This document shows positions 13,198 to 25,089 of a stretch of 64,000 bases of DNA, piece after piece. The translations under genes and the position numbers were made by a program. The notes under the pieces are model-generated. The model was given only the letters and a program-made list of their open reading frames with translations. It was not told the DNA's origin and did not search any database. Source of the stretch: Butyriboletus loyo (lineage: Eukaryota; Basidiomycota; Agaricomycetes; Boletales; Boletaceae); contig JBBPSI010000003.1 of the NCBI GenBank assembly GCA_038093515.1, positions 558,001-622,000 on the forward strand. The letters are read 5' to 3'. Numbering within the stretch: the stretch's first letter is position 1; each line of letters begins with the position of its first letter.

Positions 13198-15564
13198 ATG
13201 TCCGACAAGTCGACGCAGTTCAACACACAAGACATCATCCAGCTCGATCCATATCTCGAGCCGTTCCTTCCGGCCATCGAGCGTCGCCACAAGCAATTCC
13301 AACAGTGCAAGGATGCCATCTTCGACCATGAAGGAGGCTACGAAAATTTTACAGACGGATGGAACAGGCTGTCTCATCCAATGACGAAGAGTCAGTATGG
13401 GGTATGGGAGATTACGTTACCTCCCGAAGCCTCGGGTCAGCCCGCCATACCCCACGACTCCAAACTGAAGGCAAGTTCAACACTGAGCTCAGTTCTCGAC
13501 AATGACAAACGAGTCGTCGAGCTAGATATCCATGATCCTCCCCACTGGTGCTCGAATCGAAAGATTGCCTGCCTGGATACATCGGGTCACTCAAGACTTG
13601 ACGTACTCCCCGGCGTACGAGTCTCGATTTTGGAATCCGCCTGCAGCGGAGTGCTACCAATTTAAACATCCTCGCCCTCCACAGCCACAGTCTGTCAGGA
13701 TATATGAAGCACATATCGGCATTTCGACATCAGAACACCGGGTGGGGACATACAAAGAATTCACAAAGGATGTCCTCCCTCGGATCCAGAGGCTTGGGTA
13801 CAACACCATTCAGCTGATGGCAATTATGGAACACCCCTACTATGCATGTATGCTGACATTTCTATCTTCCCGGGACTTCGATTAACAATGGTTCTCAAGC
13901 GTTCGGATACCAAGTTACCAGCTTCTTTGCCGCAAGTTCTCGATTCGGTACACCTGAAGAGCTTCGAGAACTCATTGATACTGCTCACGGAATGGGTATC
14001 ATCGTCCTTCTTGATGTCGTGCACTCGCATGCCTCCAAGAACGTTCTGGATGGTTTGAATGCCTTTGATGGTACCGATCACCTTTACTTCCATGAGGGCA
14101 GCAAGGGACGGCACGAGCTCTGGGACAGCAGGTTATTCAACTATGGCACACATGAAGTTCTAAGGTTTTTGCTCAGCAACCTACGATTTTACATGGAAGA
14201 GTATCAATTCGATGGATTCCGGTTCGACGGGGTCACCAGCATGATGTACTTACACCATGGTATCGGGACCGGGTTCTCTGGCGGATACCACGAGTATTTT
14301 GGTTCTGGCGCGGACGATGAGTCTATCGTTTATCTGATGTTGGTGAGTGCATCTCCGTGAAATCCATTCAGATTATTGACAGAATACAGGCGAACGACGT
14401 TTTACATGCACTCTATCCCTCGGTCGTAACCATTGCAGAGGACGTGTCTGGCATGCCGTTGCTTTGTGTTCCCGTCAGCCAGGGTGGTATTGGGTTTGAC
14501 TATCGTTTGTCGATGGCCATTCCAGACATGTGGATCAAACTTCTCAAACACAAGTCCGACGATGGTTGGGACATGGCCAATACCGTCCATACTCTGACAA
14601 ATCGTAGATACGGAGAGAGGAGCATAGCATATGCTGAGAGCCATGATCAGGCTCTGGTCGGTGACAAGACCTTGGCGTTTTGGTTGATGGACAAAGATAT
14701 GTGTAAGTTTACAGCCTTTGACGATGAATCGGGTAGTAACTGAACATGCGATCCTAGACACTAGCATGTCAAATCTGACCCCTATGACCCCTATCATTGC
14801 TCGTGGGCTCGCTTTGCACAAGATGATACGGTGAGCCTGTCCAAACACGCCGGTAGTCAGCAACTCAATCAAATTAGATTGCTGGTCCATTCCCTTGGCG
14901 GTGAGGGCTATCTGAATTTCGAGGGAAATGAGTTTGGACACCCAGAGGTGGGCATCGCGATTACGTTAGTTCTGTATTTCTGACGCCTACGTGGTCATCC
15001 AGTGGCTTGACTTCCCCCGCGAGGGAAATAACAATTCTTTCCAACATGCACGTCGACAGTGGAACCTGGTGGACGATCATATGCTGCGTTACCAGTACCT
15101 GAATAACTTCGATGCTGCGATGAATAGGTTAGAAAGCAAATACAATTGGCTGATTTCTGCACAGGTACGCACGAACTAGGATGTATCTTCGTTCAGGTGA
15201 CAAACCACTTGAAAGGCTTATGTTTCGCTCAAGCACGAAGGCGACAAGATGATTGTCTACGAGCGCGCTGGTCTTTTGTTCATATTCAACTTCCATCCCC
15301 AGAAATCATTCACAGATTACCGTGTCGGTGTCGACGTCCCAGGCGAATATACAATAATCCTGAGTAGCGATGAGAAGGGGTATGGAGGGTTTGAAAATGT
15401 GATCTCTGGAGGCAAATATCTGACAACACCGCTGGAGTGGAACGGAAGGAAAAATTGGGCGCAGGTAAGAAATCAAGTTGCTTCCTCTGGGCCAGACCCT
15501 CTTACTTGGAAAACTGCAGGTTTACGTACCCTCCAGGACTTGCTTAGTGCTCGCGAAAGTCTGA
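13198..15564 (+). CDS. GLC3: 1,4-alpha-glucan (glycogen) branching enzyme with an in-frame gap in CBM48
   Basis: Makes alpha-1,6 branches in glycogen by transferring cut alpha-1,4 segments (GH13). Nine exons: 13198-13470, 13526-13847, 13900-14343, 14391-14702, 14758-14830, 14878-14947, 15003-15164, 15216-15464 and 15520-15564, totalling 1950 nt and 649 residues. Catalytic blocks: VVHSHASKN, the nucleophile Asp in [13 protein letters not shown], the acid/base Glu in IAEDVSGMP, and AESHDQ. Intron 1 uses a GC donor (gcaagt at 13471). At 13350-13355 the protein jumps from GGYENFT to [10 protein letters not shown], so about 40-50 residues that normally form the first half of CBM48 are absent without a frameshift. 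The total is short for the family by a similar amount. Confidence 0.92.
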
Positions 15565-15732
15565 GAGAGAAGAGTATACTAGGCGGGTGTAGATCACTTT
15601 CTCCTACTCGTTTGATTCGATGTGTACATGAATACGTTTTGACACGAGCACGCCATTGTCGAAATATATATATAAGCTCGTGGCATTCTCGTACTCTTTT
15701 GTAATTCGGCTCGACGTCGAGTTTGCACTGTC

Positions 15733-18700
15733 ATGGATGATAAACGACCTCGCGCGGGCGACATCAAGTCCGTCCTTGTCAACATGGGGCAAGAGGCTAT
15801 TCCGCCTCCTGCCACACAACGACGCTACTGGAAACCAGGGTCTGGCACTCAGAAGAAATGGACACGTTTAGCTATCTTGTTCCTCGTCGCGTTGTCAATC
15901 CTCTGGAGCAAGTCGTATTTTCTACCGCGTGCAACTCACGCTCAAGATGGCAAATATGACGCTCTTGTTAGGGAGTACTTGAAGCACGGTAACAGAAGAC
16001 CCAATGGACCTTTGAGGGGTCGCAAGGCGGAGGAGCTTTTCTTGTGAGTTCAGTCGCTCATAGTTTCATTTCAGAATCTCAGTCATGTTCTCGACAGAAC
16101 CGTTCCAAACGAACAGAGTGCCCTTGCTGCCTCTCGTCGGTACGCTTCGAGGCCTCACCTGGCCGGTACTCACGGTGACCTGGACACCGCGAAAGATTTT
16201 CTCGCACACCTGCAACAGGAACTGGGTATTAGCCATGCCTCCGAATTGCCGATCTATCCTGCTGGCTCGGACGAAGCGCTTGCGGCTACCTTGAACATTT
16301 CCACATACGTGGAACCTACAGCTTGGATAAATACCTACTACCCTGTCCTGAACTTTCCTCTCAACCACAGTCTAGAGATTCTTGGGGAAGACGGAAACCC
16401 CATTTGGACTGCTGAATTGGAAGAAGTTTCCGATGCGACGGACCCAGAGGCCGCCAAGTATGCAACGGCAGTCCTCGCTTGGCATGGGATCAGCCGTGGT
16501 GGCGAAGCTCAAGGAAAGCTCATATATGCAAACTATGGGCGGAAGGAGGACTATGATGCTCTTGTCGAGGCAGGTATGCTACTCTCCTTCTCCAGTCGTG
16601 GCTTTGCCTCACGAAGTGGTTCAAGGGACTGACTTTAACGGAAAGATTGTGATTGCTCGCTATGGTGGTAATTTCCGTGGACTGAAGGTACGCTAACGTT
16701 GGTTTGACTATACACGCAGTTAAACGCAAAGTGTCCAGGTCAAGAGGGCCCAGGAGCTTGGCGCCGCCGCCGTTTTGATCTACTCGGACCCACGGGACGA
16801 TGGTACTGTTACGACTGAGAACGGATACCTGCCGTGAGTTATCATTCAGTGTAATAACGCGCTACATACTTACAGCGCTCAAGTTACCCTCACGGACCTG
16901 CCCGTAACCCGACCTCTGTGCAAAGGGGCTCCGTCCAGTTCTTGTCGCTTTACCCAGGAGATACTTCAACTCCAGGCTACCCTGCGTATGAAAACAGCAC
17001 ACGAGTCGAAGGCGGCAGCAAGCCAACAATCCCCAGTTTACCCATCTCGTGGATAAATGCTAAAGCCTTGCTAGATCAAATCGCGGATGGCAAGGAAGGC
17101 CCCACTGTGCGGCTGGTCAATAATGGTACGAATCCAATGATATAAAGCAAGGGATTGATTCGACACAGTTGTCGTTAATTAGTTGAAGAGAAGGTCACGC
17201 CTATCTGGAACACCTTTGGTGTCATACCTGGCCACATCAAGGATGAAGTTGTCGTACTTGGCAACCATCGTGACGGTATGCGCTACACTCTCAGATGCAA
17301 CGTGCACTAACATGTATATCCAGCCTGGGTACGATATCTACATTTGGTCGAGAAATAATAATCACGACACTATAGGTCCTGGGGGCTGCGGATCCCTCCT
17401 CAGGTACTGTCTCGGTCCACGAGGCTATTCGTGGTTTTGGCACGCTGCTGCGGAATGGCTGGAAACCCCTGCGAACAATTCTTATCGCTAGCTGGGATGG
17501 AGAAGAGGTGAGAATGTTCTTGCCGTACCGTCCTTCGCCTAATACGCTCCAAGTATGGATTGGTGGGTAGTACTGAATGGGGCGAGGACTTTACCGATTG
17601 GATCAGAGAACACGTCGTCGCTTACATTAACCTCGGTATGTTTCCGCACCTCAGTGACAAGGTGATTTGGATCTTATTTTCCTGTTCAGATACATCCGTA
17701 TCTGGATCACGCCTGAAGGCAGCTGCATCACCACTCCTCGCCCACCTTCTGCGTAGTACCGCCGAGCAAATCCCTCATCCAACTTCTGAGGGACGGTCTC
17801 TTTGGGATGCGCGCCTGGATAAAGGCGAACTCTTTGGGGAGAACCTTGACGCCGAGGCGGCCGCTATATACGATGAAATGGAGTTAGCCGCTGACAATAT
17901 GGGCATAGTACCCTTGGGATCTGGCAGTGACTACACTGTCTTTTTGCAGTACATCGGGGTGAGGAATGACCAGGAAACCATGGAGTTCAATCTGATATCT
18001 ATCCAGGTGGCTAGTTCCCAAGCAGGGTTCTCCTCGACTCTCCATGATCCTGTGTACCATTATCACTCAATATTCGACTCACAACACTGGCAGGAGGTGT
18101 ATGGTGACCCTAGTTTCTCTCGACATGTATGTTTCCGGATCACCACCAGACTCTGCAGAAGTTGACCATGTTCTCAGCTTGCAATTGCTAAACATATCGG
18201 CCTCCAAGTCCTCCGCCTTTCCGGTGACATCATCTTGCCCTTCAACACCACCCACTATTCTCTGGAGCTGCAATCATACCTCGACAGGTGTGTGTGTGTG
18301 TGTGCACAACTCTTTGGACGATATCACCAATCATTCTCCTTGTAGGGTGGAACGACTTGCTGTGGCTTCATCGCTCGAAGTCGACCTTACTTCTCTGCGC
18401 CAGTCGATCCAGGCTCTTCAAGCTGCCAGCGCACGATTGGACACTGAAAAGGCTGAAGCCGAGGTCAAGCTGAGGAAAATTCTCGGAAATTTGAAGAAAA
18501 GGAAAGGACTCCGACGCAAACTGTGTCATAAGTTAAGGAAAGGCATTTGCAAGCTCGCGAAATATATCGGAAAGAAGTGCAAGGCACCTGAAGATGGGGA
18601 ACTTACAGACTTCGTGTTCGCCTTCGATTTAATCTGACACCTGGATGTCTGTTAATCATCCCGCAGGTTTCCGAGGAGGCGACTGCTGAAGGCGATTGAA

Positions 18701-19010
18701 CGTGTTCAGGCTGTCAACCACAAGGCTATCGCTTTTGAACGAGGTTTCATCTCGAAAGAAGGTATCAAAGATCGTGAGTGGTATAAGCATCTAGGGGTAG
18801 CCCCAGGAAAGTGGCTGGGTGAGCTTCAAAGCGACACTGAACGTGTGGTACCAAGATTACTAATGGCTTATTCTGTTAGGCTACGGCGCGACAACATTGC
18901 CTGGGTTAACTGAAGCCATGACCATGGATGGAGATGCACTTGTTGCTGGCCGTGAAGTCGAAAGGCTGAAGACTCTCATCGACAACCTGACCGAGAGCAT
19001 CTCAGCGTGA
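15733..19010 (+). CDS. M28 family glutamate carboxypeptidase II-like membrane peptidase
   Basis: Predicted type II membrane zinc peptidase. A basic cytosolic N-terminus precedes a single membrane helix ([13 protein letters not shown], near residue 50). A lumenal domain with a PA insert follows ([14 protein letters not shown]). The M28 core has the first zinc His in NHRDAW, the bridging Asp in GAADPSSG, the Glu pair in SWDGEE, the Asp of INLDTS and the last His in [10 protein letters not shown] long Lys-rich insert follows, then a transferrin-receptor-like dimer helix region ([19 protein letters not shown]). The Ala-Trp of NHRDAW is encoded by a 5-nt exon at 17324-17328. Same strand as, and 168 bp behind, GLC3. 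The in-vivo substrate cannot be told. Confidence 0.85.
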
Positions 19011-19178
19011 ATCTATTGGTGTCGTATATCCATACCTTGTACCCCACCCGTTGCGATTTCGAAGTACATGTCTAAGTAGAACCGTTCCTCTGCAACTGTA
19101 ACTTTGCCATGATGCCAATGGCAAATTTCACCTTCATTTCGGACGCGGTGGTGTATGGGTTAACTGCCAAAATATCCA

Positions 19179-21341
19179 ATGGACGACTTCACCAAAAGCA
19201 CCGAAATTCGACCCAACACCACTTCATGTTCCTGCGGTATGCCGACTGTTGAAACCAAGGCCGCAACGTGGACGAGTGTGAAGGCATCTCTCTCAATATT
19301 CGCCATCAGTGTCAGCATATCACTCTTTACTGTGGCATACGAAACGGCCGTCAACCCGCTTTTTGGCAGCGTTGCGACCGCCAAGTACATCAATTATGTG
19401 GTACATGGGAGTACGGCGTTGGGGATCGTCCTCCCGAAGCTATCACGCTCTCTACTTCTACCATCTCTCGCAGCGCTTGTCCAGGTTGCTCCACACACCT
19501 CCTACTGGGTCAGTGTCTTTGCTGCGAGGAATGGAGGTCCAGTACTTGGGCCACTCTTGACCCATGTGACAATCCTCACCCCAGTAATTTACCTTGCAGT
19601 ATCGCTGGCCACGAGCATTGACGTACGTGAGTTCTTGCTTGCATGACGATCTGAAACGACGCCCTTTGTGAATCCAGTATATGCTTGCCACTATAGCCTT
19701 GGCAGCGAATGCTCTACAGCTGCGTCCGCTCATTCTGCTCGTCGCTCGTCACTTTTCTATCGACGCTCACAAGGATATTGTGGTGGGTGCCCCTATCGAC
19801 CCTTCTTTGCGGGGCTAATAGGCGAACTGTCACCGACAGTTCCTTATATTGGGAAGTTTAACAACACTCATCTGGACATTGGAAAAGCTGGGTGCTTCCC
19901 GTCTACCCAGCGGAGCCTCCCTATCAAATGTAACTGGTATAACGAGGAAATTCCGGGCTATGTTAATCCCTGCTACCTTCTTTCTCCTTCCGGTCTTTCG
20001 GTCTCTGACCCCTTCAGGTTCTGGTATATTTCCGCATCAAATCCAGGATTATCCGCTTCGTATCCTCTCCTCGAAAGACTCTGTGACAGGGGTTATTGTA
20101 GTTGGGGAGATATTACCTCCGAAGGCAGACGTGGCGGATCAAACGATCACGCACTCGTTTCGCTACCTTCGCGCGTCACATTCGCTCTTGGGAGGTGTTT
20201 GGATTGGGTCGAATGTTGCTTCCCTCAATGGTGTCCCCTTCCGGACGGACCAAGACGGAACACCGCTCGGTGATTCTATCTACACCACATTTGTTTTGCA
20301 GGAGGCGGTGCGACTTGTAAATAATAACATGCAAGGTGATATTGGTAAACGAGAAAATGCTCTCATCATGTGGGTAATTAAATTGCCCCCCCCCCCCCCC
20401 ACCTGGGCGTTTACGTATTGCTGCGTTTTCCAGAGGGCTCGGCGTTGGTATTTCCGCCGATGCGTTCATCCGACACGGAATATCTACTACAATTGTGGAG
20501 ATCGATCCTGCAGTATACGTTGCGGCAAGAAGGTACTTTGGCCTTGAATATCCCGGTGATGACCATGTTTTCTTGGAGGACGCTCGTAACTGGGTGTACA
20601 AGCGACGTGCTGCTATGGAATTCGACGATAAAAAGAATCTTCCAACATTTGATATTGTCGTCCACGATTGCTTCTCTGGAGGAGGGGTACCACAACATAT
20701 GTTCTCCGTGGAATTTTGGGACGATTTGAAGTGGATCATGAAGCCAACTGGGGTAGTCGCAGTGGTGAGACAGATCCTGAAGCACCTCGCGTTTCCCACT
20801 TGACCTGACCTGCTCAAACAGAATTTCGCAGGCAGATTTGGCTCTCAATCGATTCGGGCCGTAGTTACCACGCTGCAGAGGGCATTTGGGCAATGTCGGG
20901 TCTTCCATGATTTACCATCCCCAATTCCAGAGGATGGGTTCTACTCTGATTTTCTCAACATGGTGAATCATGAATCCAACATTTCGACAAGTGCTTACCG
21001 CTGTGACAGGTCTTCTTTTGTTCACCATCCTCTTACCCCTTGACGTTCCGTCCGGCCGTAGATGGAGATTACCTCCACTCTTACCTTCGTCGCCATTCAC
21101 TATCCAGCCTGGAAAAGAGGGAGCTTTCGATATCCCAACTCAAGGGGAGCGACATGTGGTCAGAGGATACCGAGGAACAGTTTGTGTTGACTGACATGAA
21201 TAACACATTGAATGCGTGGCAGAGCGATGAAGCACTGGAGCATTGGAAGCGTAAGTGTACCCTTTCTGTACGTTCGCATGAACTTATGTTTGAGCAGTGA
21301 TGAGGAAAATATTACCAGACATCTTCTGGGAGACTTATTGA
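19179..21341 (+). CDS. Polytopic membrane protein with spermine/spermidine-synthase-like domain
   Basis: The N-terminal half has several hydrophobic helices (around SLSIFAISVSISLFTVAYE, TALGIVLPKLSR, LLTHVTILTPVIYLAVSLAT and LIPATFFLLPVF). The C-terminal half is a Rossmann methyltransferase-like fold of the spermidine-synthase type: glycine motif IGLGVGISADAFIRHG, acidic loop IVEIDPAVYVAAR, FLEDARNW and the FDIVVHDCFSGGGVP segment. It ends with ILPDIFWETY. It may transfer an aminopropyl or methyl group, but the substrate is unknown. One intron carries a run of 15 C (20386-20400). Start 19179 is the first Met in frame; the stop at 21339-21341 needs a last intron ending near 21298. Confidence 0.72.
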
Positions 21342-21554
21342 ACTATATTAAGGGCGTGTCTATGTTACGTTTCCTGGAATCCTATCGTCCTAGATGTATA
21401 TGTGAGTGAAGTGAGCAACCGAAAGAAAGGAAAAAATATATATATTAGTACATACAGTAGTTAGCTCCAGGAAATAAGAGTCCTAATGACAACAAGGTTA
21501 TATAATGTGAGCTGACACGCTATTCTAACTTTAGGCCCGTCGTGTGGTCTGACC

Positions 21555-23020
21555 ATGACCATGGCTAGCTTGCATCGTTCGCTTCCTCTCCTCAGAGGTT
21601 TGCCAAGGCGAAGATTTAGTACCCTCGCAAAGGTCTGTATCTGCAACATTTTCCCCAGACGAATCTCACCCTCTGCGCTCAGGACGTGCGTTCCGACTCC
21701 ACCTTCCGTATCCCGATAATCGACTTCTCTGCGTTCCGTGCCACCACCGCGCTTTCAGAGAAGCGTCGTGTTTCCGACGACATCGTAAATGGCTTCAAAG
21801 AGGTTGGCTTCGTGTACTTGAGTGGCCATGGTATACCTGGAGACGTGATTGATAACGTGTATAAAAAGGTGAGACTCTGGTGAGAAGATTCACCTGTCAG
21901 CGTACGATCGACGACACATCCTGTAGAGTGCAGCCTTCTTTAGTCTACCCCAGGAAATCAAGGTACGGGTTCTGAACTCAATATCTGAATGGTACCGCTG
22001 AGAGGCGGATGCAGGACCAAGTTGCGTGGGAGGACCCTCGTGCCAACCGAGGTTATGTCAAAGTAGGCCGGGAACGCGTCACACAATCTTCCGATGCGAC
22101 CGAGATAGCCACTCTGCGCGCCAAGGCTCCAGACACGAAAGAATCGATGGAAATCGGTCGTGACTGGGATCCCATCTGGAAAAACAAATGGCCAAAGGAA
22201 GTTGATTCCGCAGGGTTCAAACAGACCACGCTCCAATTCTTCCAGGTAGGTCATCGCTGGTTTCTGTATAGGGGTTGTGCTTTATGATTTTGAAAGACAT
22301 GCCATGAGTTGCACGTTGCTGTGATGCGTTCTATTGCTTTGGGGCTGGATCTTGACGAGTTTTTCTTCGACCGAAAGATTGACCAACGATACCACAACTT
22401 GAGACTCCTCTCGTATCCTTCCGTTCGCACCAAATTGCTCTCACAAGAGGGTCAAGCAAGAGCAGGCGCGCATTCAGGTATGCTTACAACCTGTTCTCTG
22501 TTCGGACTTATGCTAACCTGGTGTGTTTGCAGATTACGGGACCATCACCCTGTTATTCCAGGATTCTGTGCGTAAATATGAGTGGCTCGGTTCTTCTCGA
22601 TCTCTGACTCGTTCGGTTCCCAGGTTGGCGGATTAGAAGTTCAAAACCCACATACCCAACACTTTCAGCCTGCGCGCCCTATCGTATGTCTGGCTTCTGA
22701 CGCGTGCTTTTGAGACACGTACTAACGACGATGTTTAGCCAGGAACTATTGTCGTAAATGCAGGAGATTTGCTGGCACGCTGGAGCAATGATACACTCCG
22801 CTCTACGCTTCATCGGGTGGTAGCACCACCAGCACAGAAGATTAGCGACACAGAAGGCATAACGCCCACCCGTCAATCGATCGCTTTCTTTTGCAACCCG
22901 AACTTCGACACGATGATCGAGTCCTTGCCAACTTGTGTTAGCGCAACGAATCCGAGCAGACACCGGTCTGTGACGACCGAAGAATACATTGTTGGACGTC
23001 TGGCTGCTACTTATAACTGA
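21555..23020 (+). CDS. 2-oxoglutarate/Fe(II) oxygenase (isopenicillin-N-synthase type), possibly mitochondrial
   Basis: Fungal dioxygenase of the IPNS/DIOX family. The DIOX_N part begins FRIPIIDFSAF and has VGFVYLSGHGIPGDVIDNVY. The 2OG fold supplies the iron ligands His and Asp in GAHSDYGTITLLFQD, the second His in STLHRVVAP, and the 2OG-binding Arg-x-Ser in TRQSIAFFCNP. I place the start at 21555, upstream of a short intron. This adds a basic leader, MTMASLHRSLPLLRG, followed by RRRFSTLAK, which looks like a mitochondrial presequence with an R-3 type cleavage site. The next Met (21686) would remove it. The substrate is unknown. Confidence 0.8.
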
Positions 23021-23208
23021 TAGTGCTGTCTCACGACCTAGGAAATCATTTGGGACTATATTGCAATCTAGAGAATTGATGATTGATCGTTATGTGTATA
23101 TCATGAGGTGGATACATCGTGTGGCAAGCTCAATAAGTAACAAGACTCGTGATGCGCATGGCAAGAGTCCGAATAAATGTGCAGTGCAGTCTAGGGGTTG
23201 GTAGCTTG

Positions 23209-24981
23209 TTATTCCTTACTTCTGAACAAACCCAGCGTGTGTTGCCCACCACACGCGACTGTGGAGGCCAGGAACTTTCCTTCTCTACGAACAACCGGGG
23301 TGGGTGTCTTGGCTTCCTTCTCTTTGACGCCTAGCTCTCCTTGTGTCTCTGCACCCCAAGCATAAAGGAGACCATCTCTTGAGATCGCCATGTTGTTGTG
23401 CGTCCCCACGGAAATTTGGACAATGGGATCCCCAGGATCAGGAAAAGGGATCGGTAGAGGCTCGACGACGAAATCTTTGTTGGGACGGGCCTTGTATTTC
23501 TCGTCATCCTCATTTAGCCCGAGTTGGCCGCTGTCGCACCGGCCACAGGCGTAAACCTTTCCGGCAGCTGTCAAGAATAGCGTATGATGTTCTCCACCGG
23601 CGATCTGGACGACAACATCTCCTTCGAGGGCATTCTTGGAGAGCGATTCGATTCTCTTCGGTGATTGAATTTCGTCCGAGACATCGAGTCCAGTTTGGCC
23701 CATCGAGTTGAGACCCCATCCCCATACGTCTCCAGATTCGTCGACAGCAAATGAACAATAGTTGCCCGCCCCGATGGCGACTGCTCGATTGGACCGGGCA
23801 CCAAGGGCCATTTTTTCGGGCACGGTGCCGTGGATTTTGCGACGATCGATAATTTTACGACCGAGTTGGCCATGCTCACCAGCGCCCCAAGCGTAGACGT
23901 TGCCATGGGTCGTAAGCACCAGCAAATGATTATTCCCGGCAACAACGGATACTGCTTTCTCGAAGTCGCCAGGCTTGTGAGTCAAATGGAGGATGGACAC
24001 GGGCAAGAATTCGTGTCTGGTATCGCTGGAAAACCCGAGGGATCCCTCGTTGGCCTTTTTTAATTTGTGAAATTCATCATAAGCTGTGATCGAGTGGGGG
24101 AATATAAATCACTTACTCGAAAAGACCCCCAAACACGAAGGTCGCCATCAGAACTGATGGAGGCAGACACACTGTCCCCTGCGGCGATGCGGACAGCACG
24201 GAATTTCTCGTCCACCAAGGACTGTAGTGGATAAGGGTAAGATGTGATAGTGTCGATGTCGATGGAGGAGCCTGGGTTGTTGGGATCGGGGACGTCTTTC
24301 GTGACACGGCCCAACGCAGCATCGTCATTCACTCCACATGACCAGACCTTGGCATGATGTATGAGTACGCAATGATAGCATGACAGGGGAATGACATACT
24401 GTGCCCTTTTCGTCAATGAAAAGGGTATGTAACCCTCCGGCTGCGACTGCCTCAAGGCCAGCGCCTTTGGAACCAAACACGCCTTCTCTTATTTTTTCAT
24501 CGACCCACGTATTCCGCTTAGGGAAGGAAAACTCGTCCAAAACGTCTGGGCCCATTCCGAATTGACCAAAGTTACCTGCACCCCATACGAACAATTGGTT
24601 GACGGGTCTTGGATGGTTGGGAGGGGTCGGAAGGGGGTTAAAATAGGGTTTGAGCTGGTGCTCCTCGGTAACGGTGGGCAGGCCATTGAGAGTTGGTTTT
24701 CTGCCTACTTTTCTGGAAGACATGGTTCTCTGCAACGTGGCCACTTTGCTGTCTTCAGTGTCTGACTGCGTGCCTCTCAACCGAGCGCGCTTCTGTGGGG
24801 GCGAGTCACGAACCGGTGAAGATGCGCGCTTGGACGATCGACTGGTGGTTCTGGCGAGCGGTTTTGTAGGTTTAGCTGGTGTGGGTTTGGTGGTGCCATT
24901 GGCGGAAGGGAGAGGAGCAGCTCGAGCGGGGCCAACAGAGGCAGCACGGGTAGATCGTCGGAGGGGAGGCTGCGTGGACAT
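23209..24981 (-). CDS. RCC1-like guanine nucleotide exchange factor for Ran
   Basis: RCC1 (Pim1/Srm1 in yeasts) loads Ran with GTP on chromatin and so powers nuclear transport and spindle assembly. The first ~110 residues are basic and Ser/Thr/Pro-rich with KRARLRG-like nuclear-localisation clusters. The seven-bladed propeller repeats follow: VWGAGNFGQFGMG, VWSCGVNDDAALGR, VYAWGAGEHGQLGR, VWGWGLNSMGQTGL, VYACGRCDSGQLGL and LYAWGAETQGELGV, ending GGQHTLGLF. A short intron splits the TVW blade near 24345 and another lies near 24060. It shares a 108-bp gap containing CACGTG with the ALDH gene, and is convergent with the oxygenase. Confidence 0.92.
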
Positions 24982-25089
24982 GACTGAGGAGAGAGCGTCC
25001 AGGCAAATTCAAAGATGAGAGAAGCCGGCTCTGAAGCATCACGTGATCATCGCGTCTGTGGCGGTCAATGAGCACAGCCACACTCAGCC

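Noticed and set aside
20386..20400. Run of 15 C as a sign of sequencing error or a regulatory tract
   Set aside because: It lies inside an intron with a gtgggt donor and a good acceptor; coding sequence on both sides is in frame. Its exact length is unreliable but has no visible consequence.
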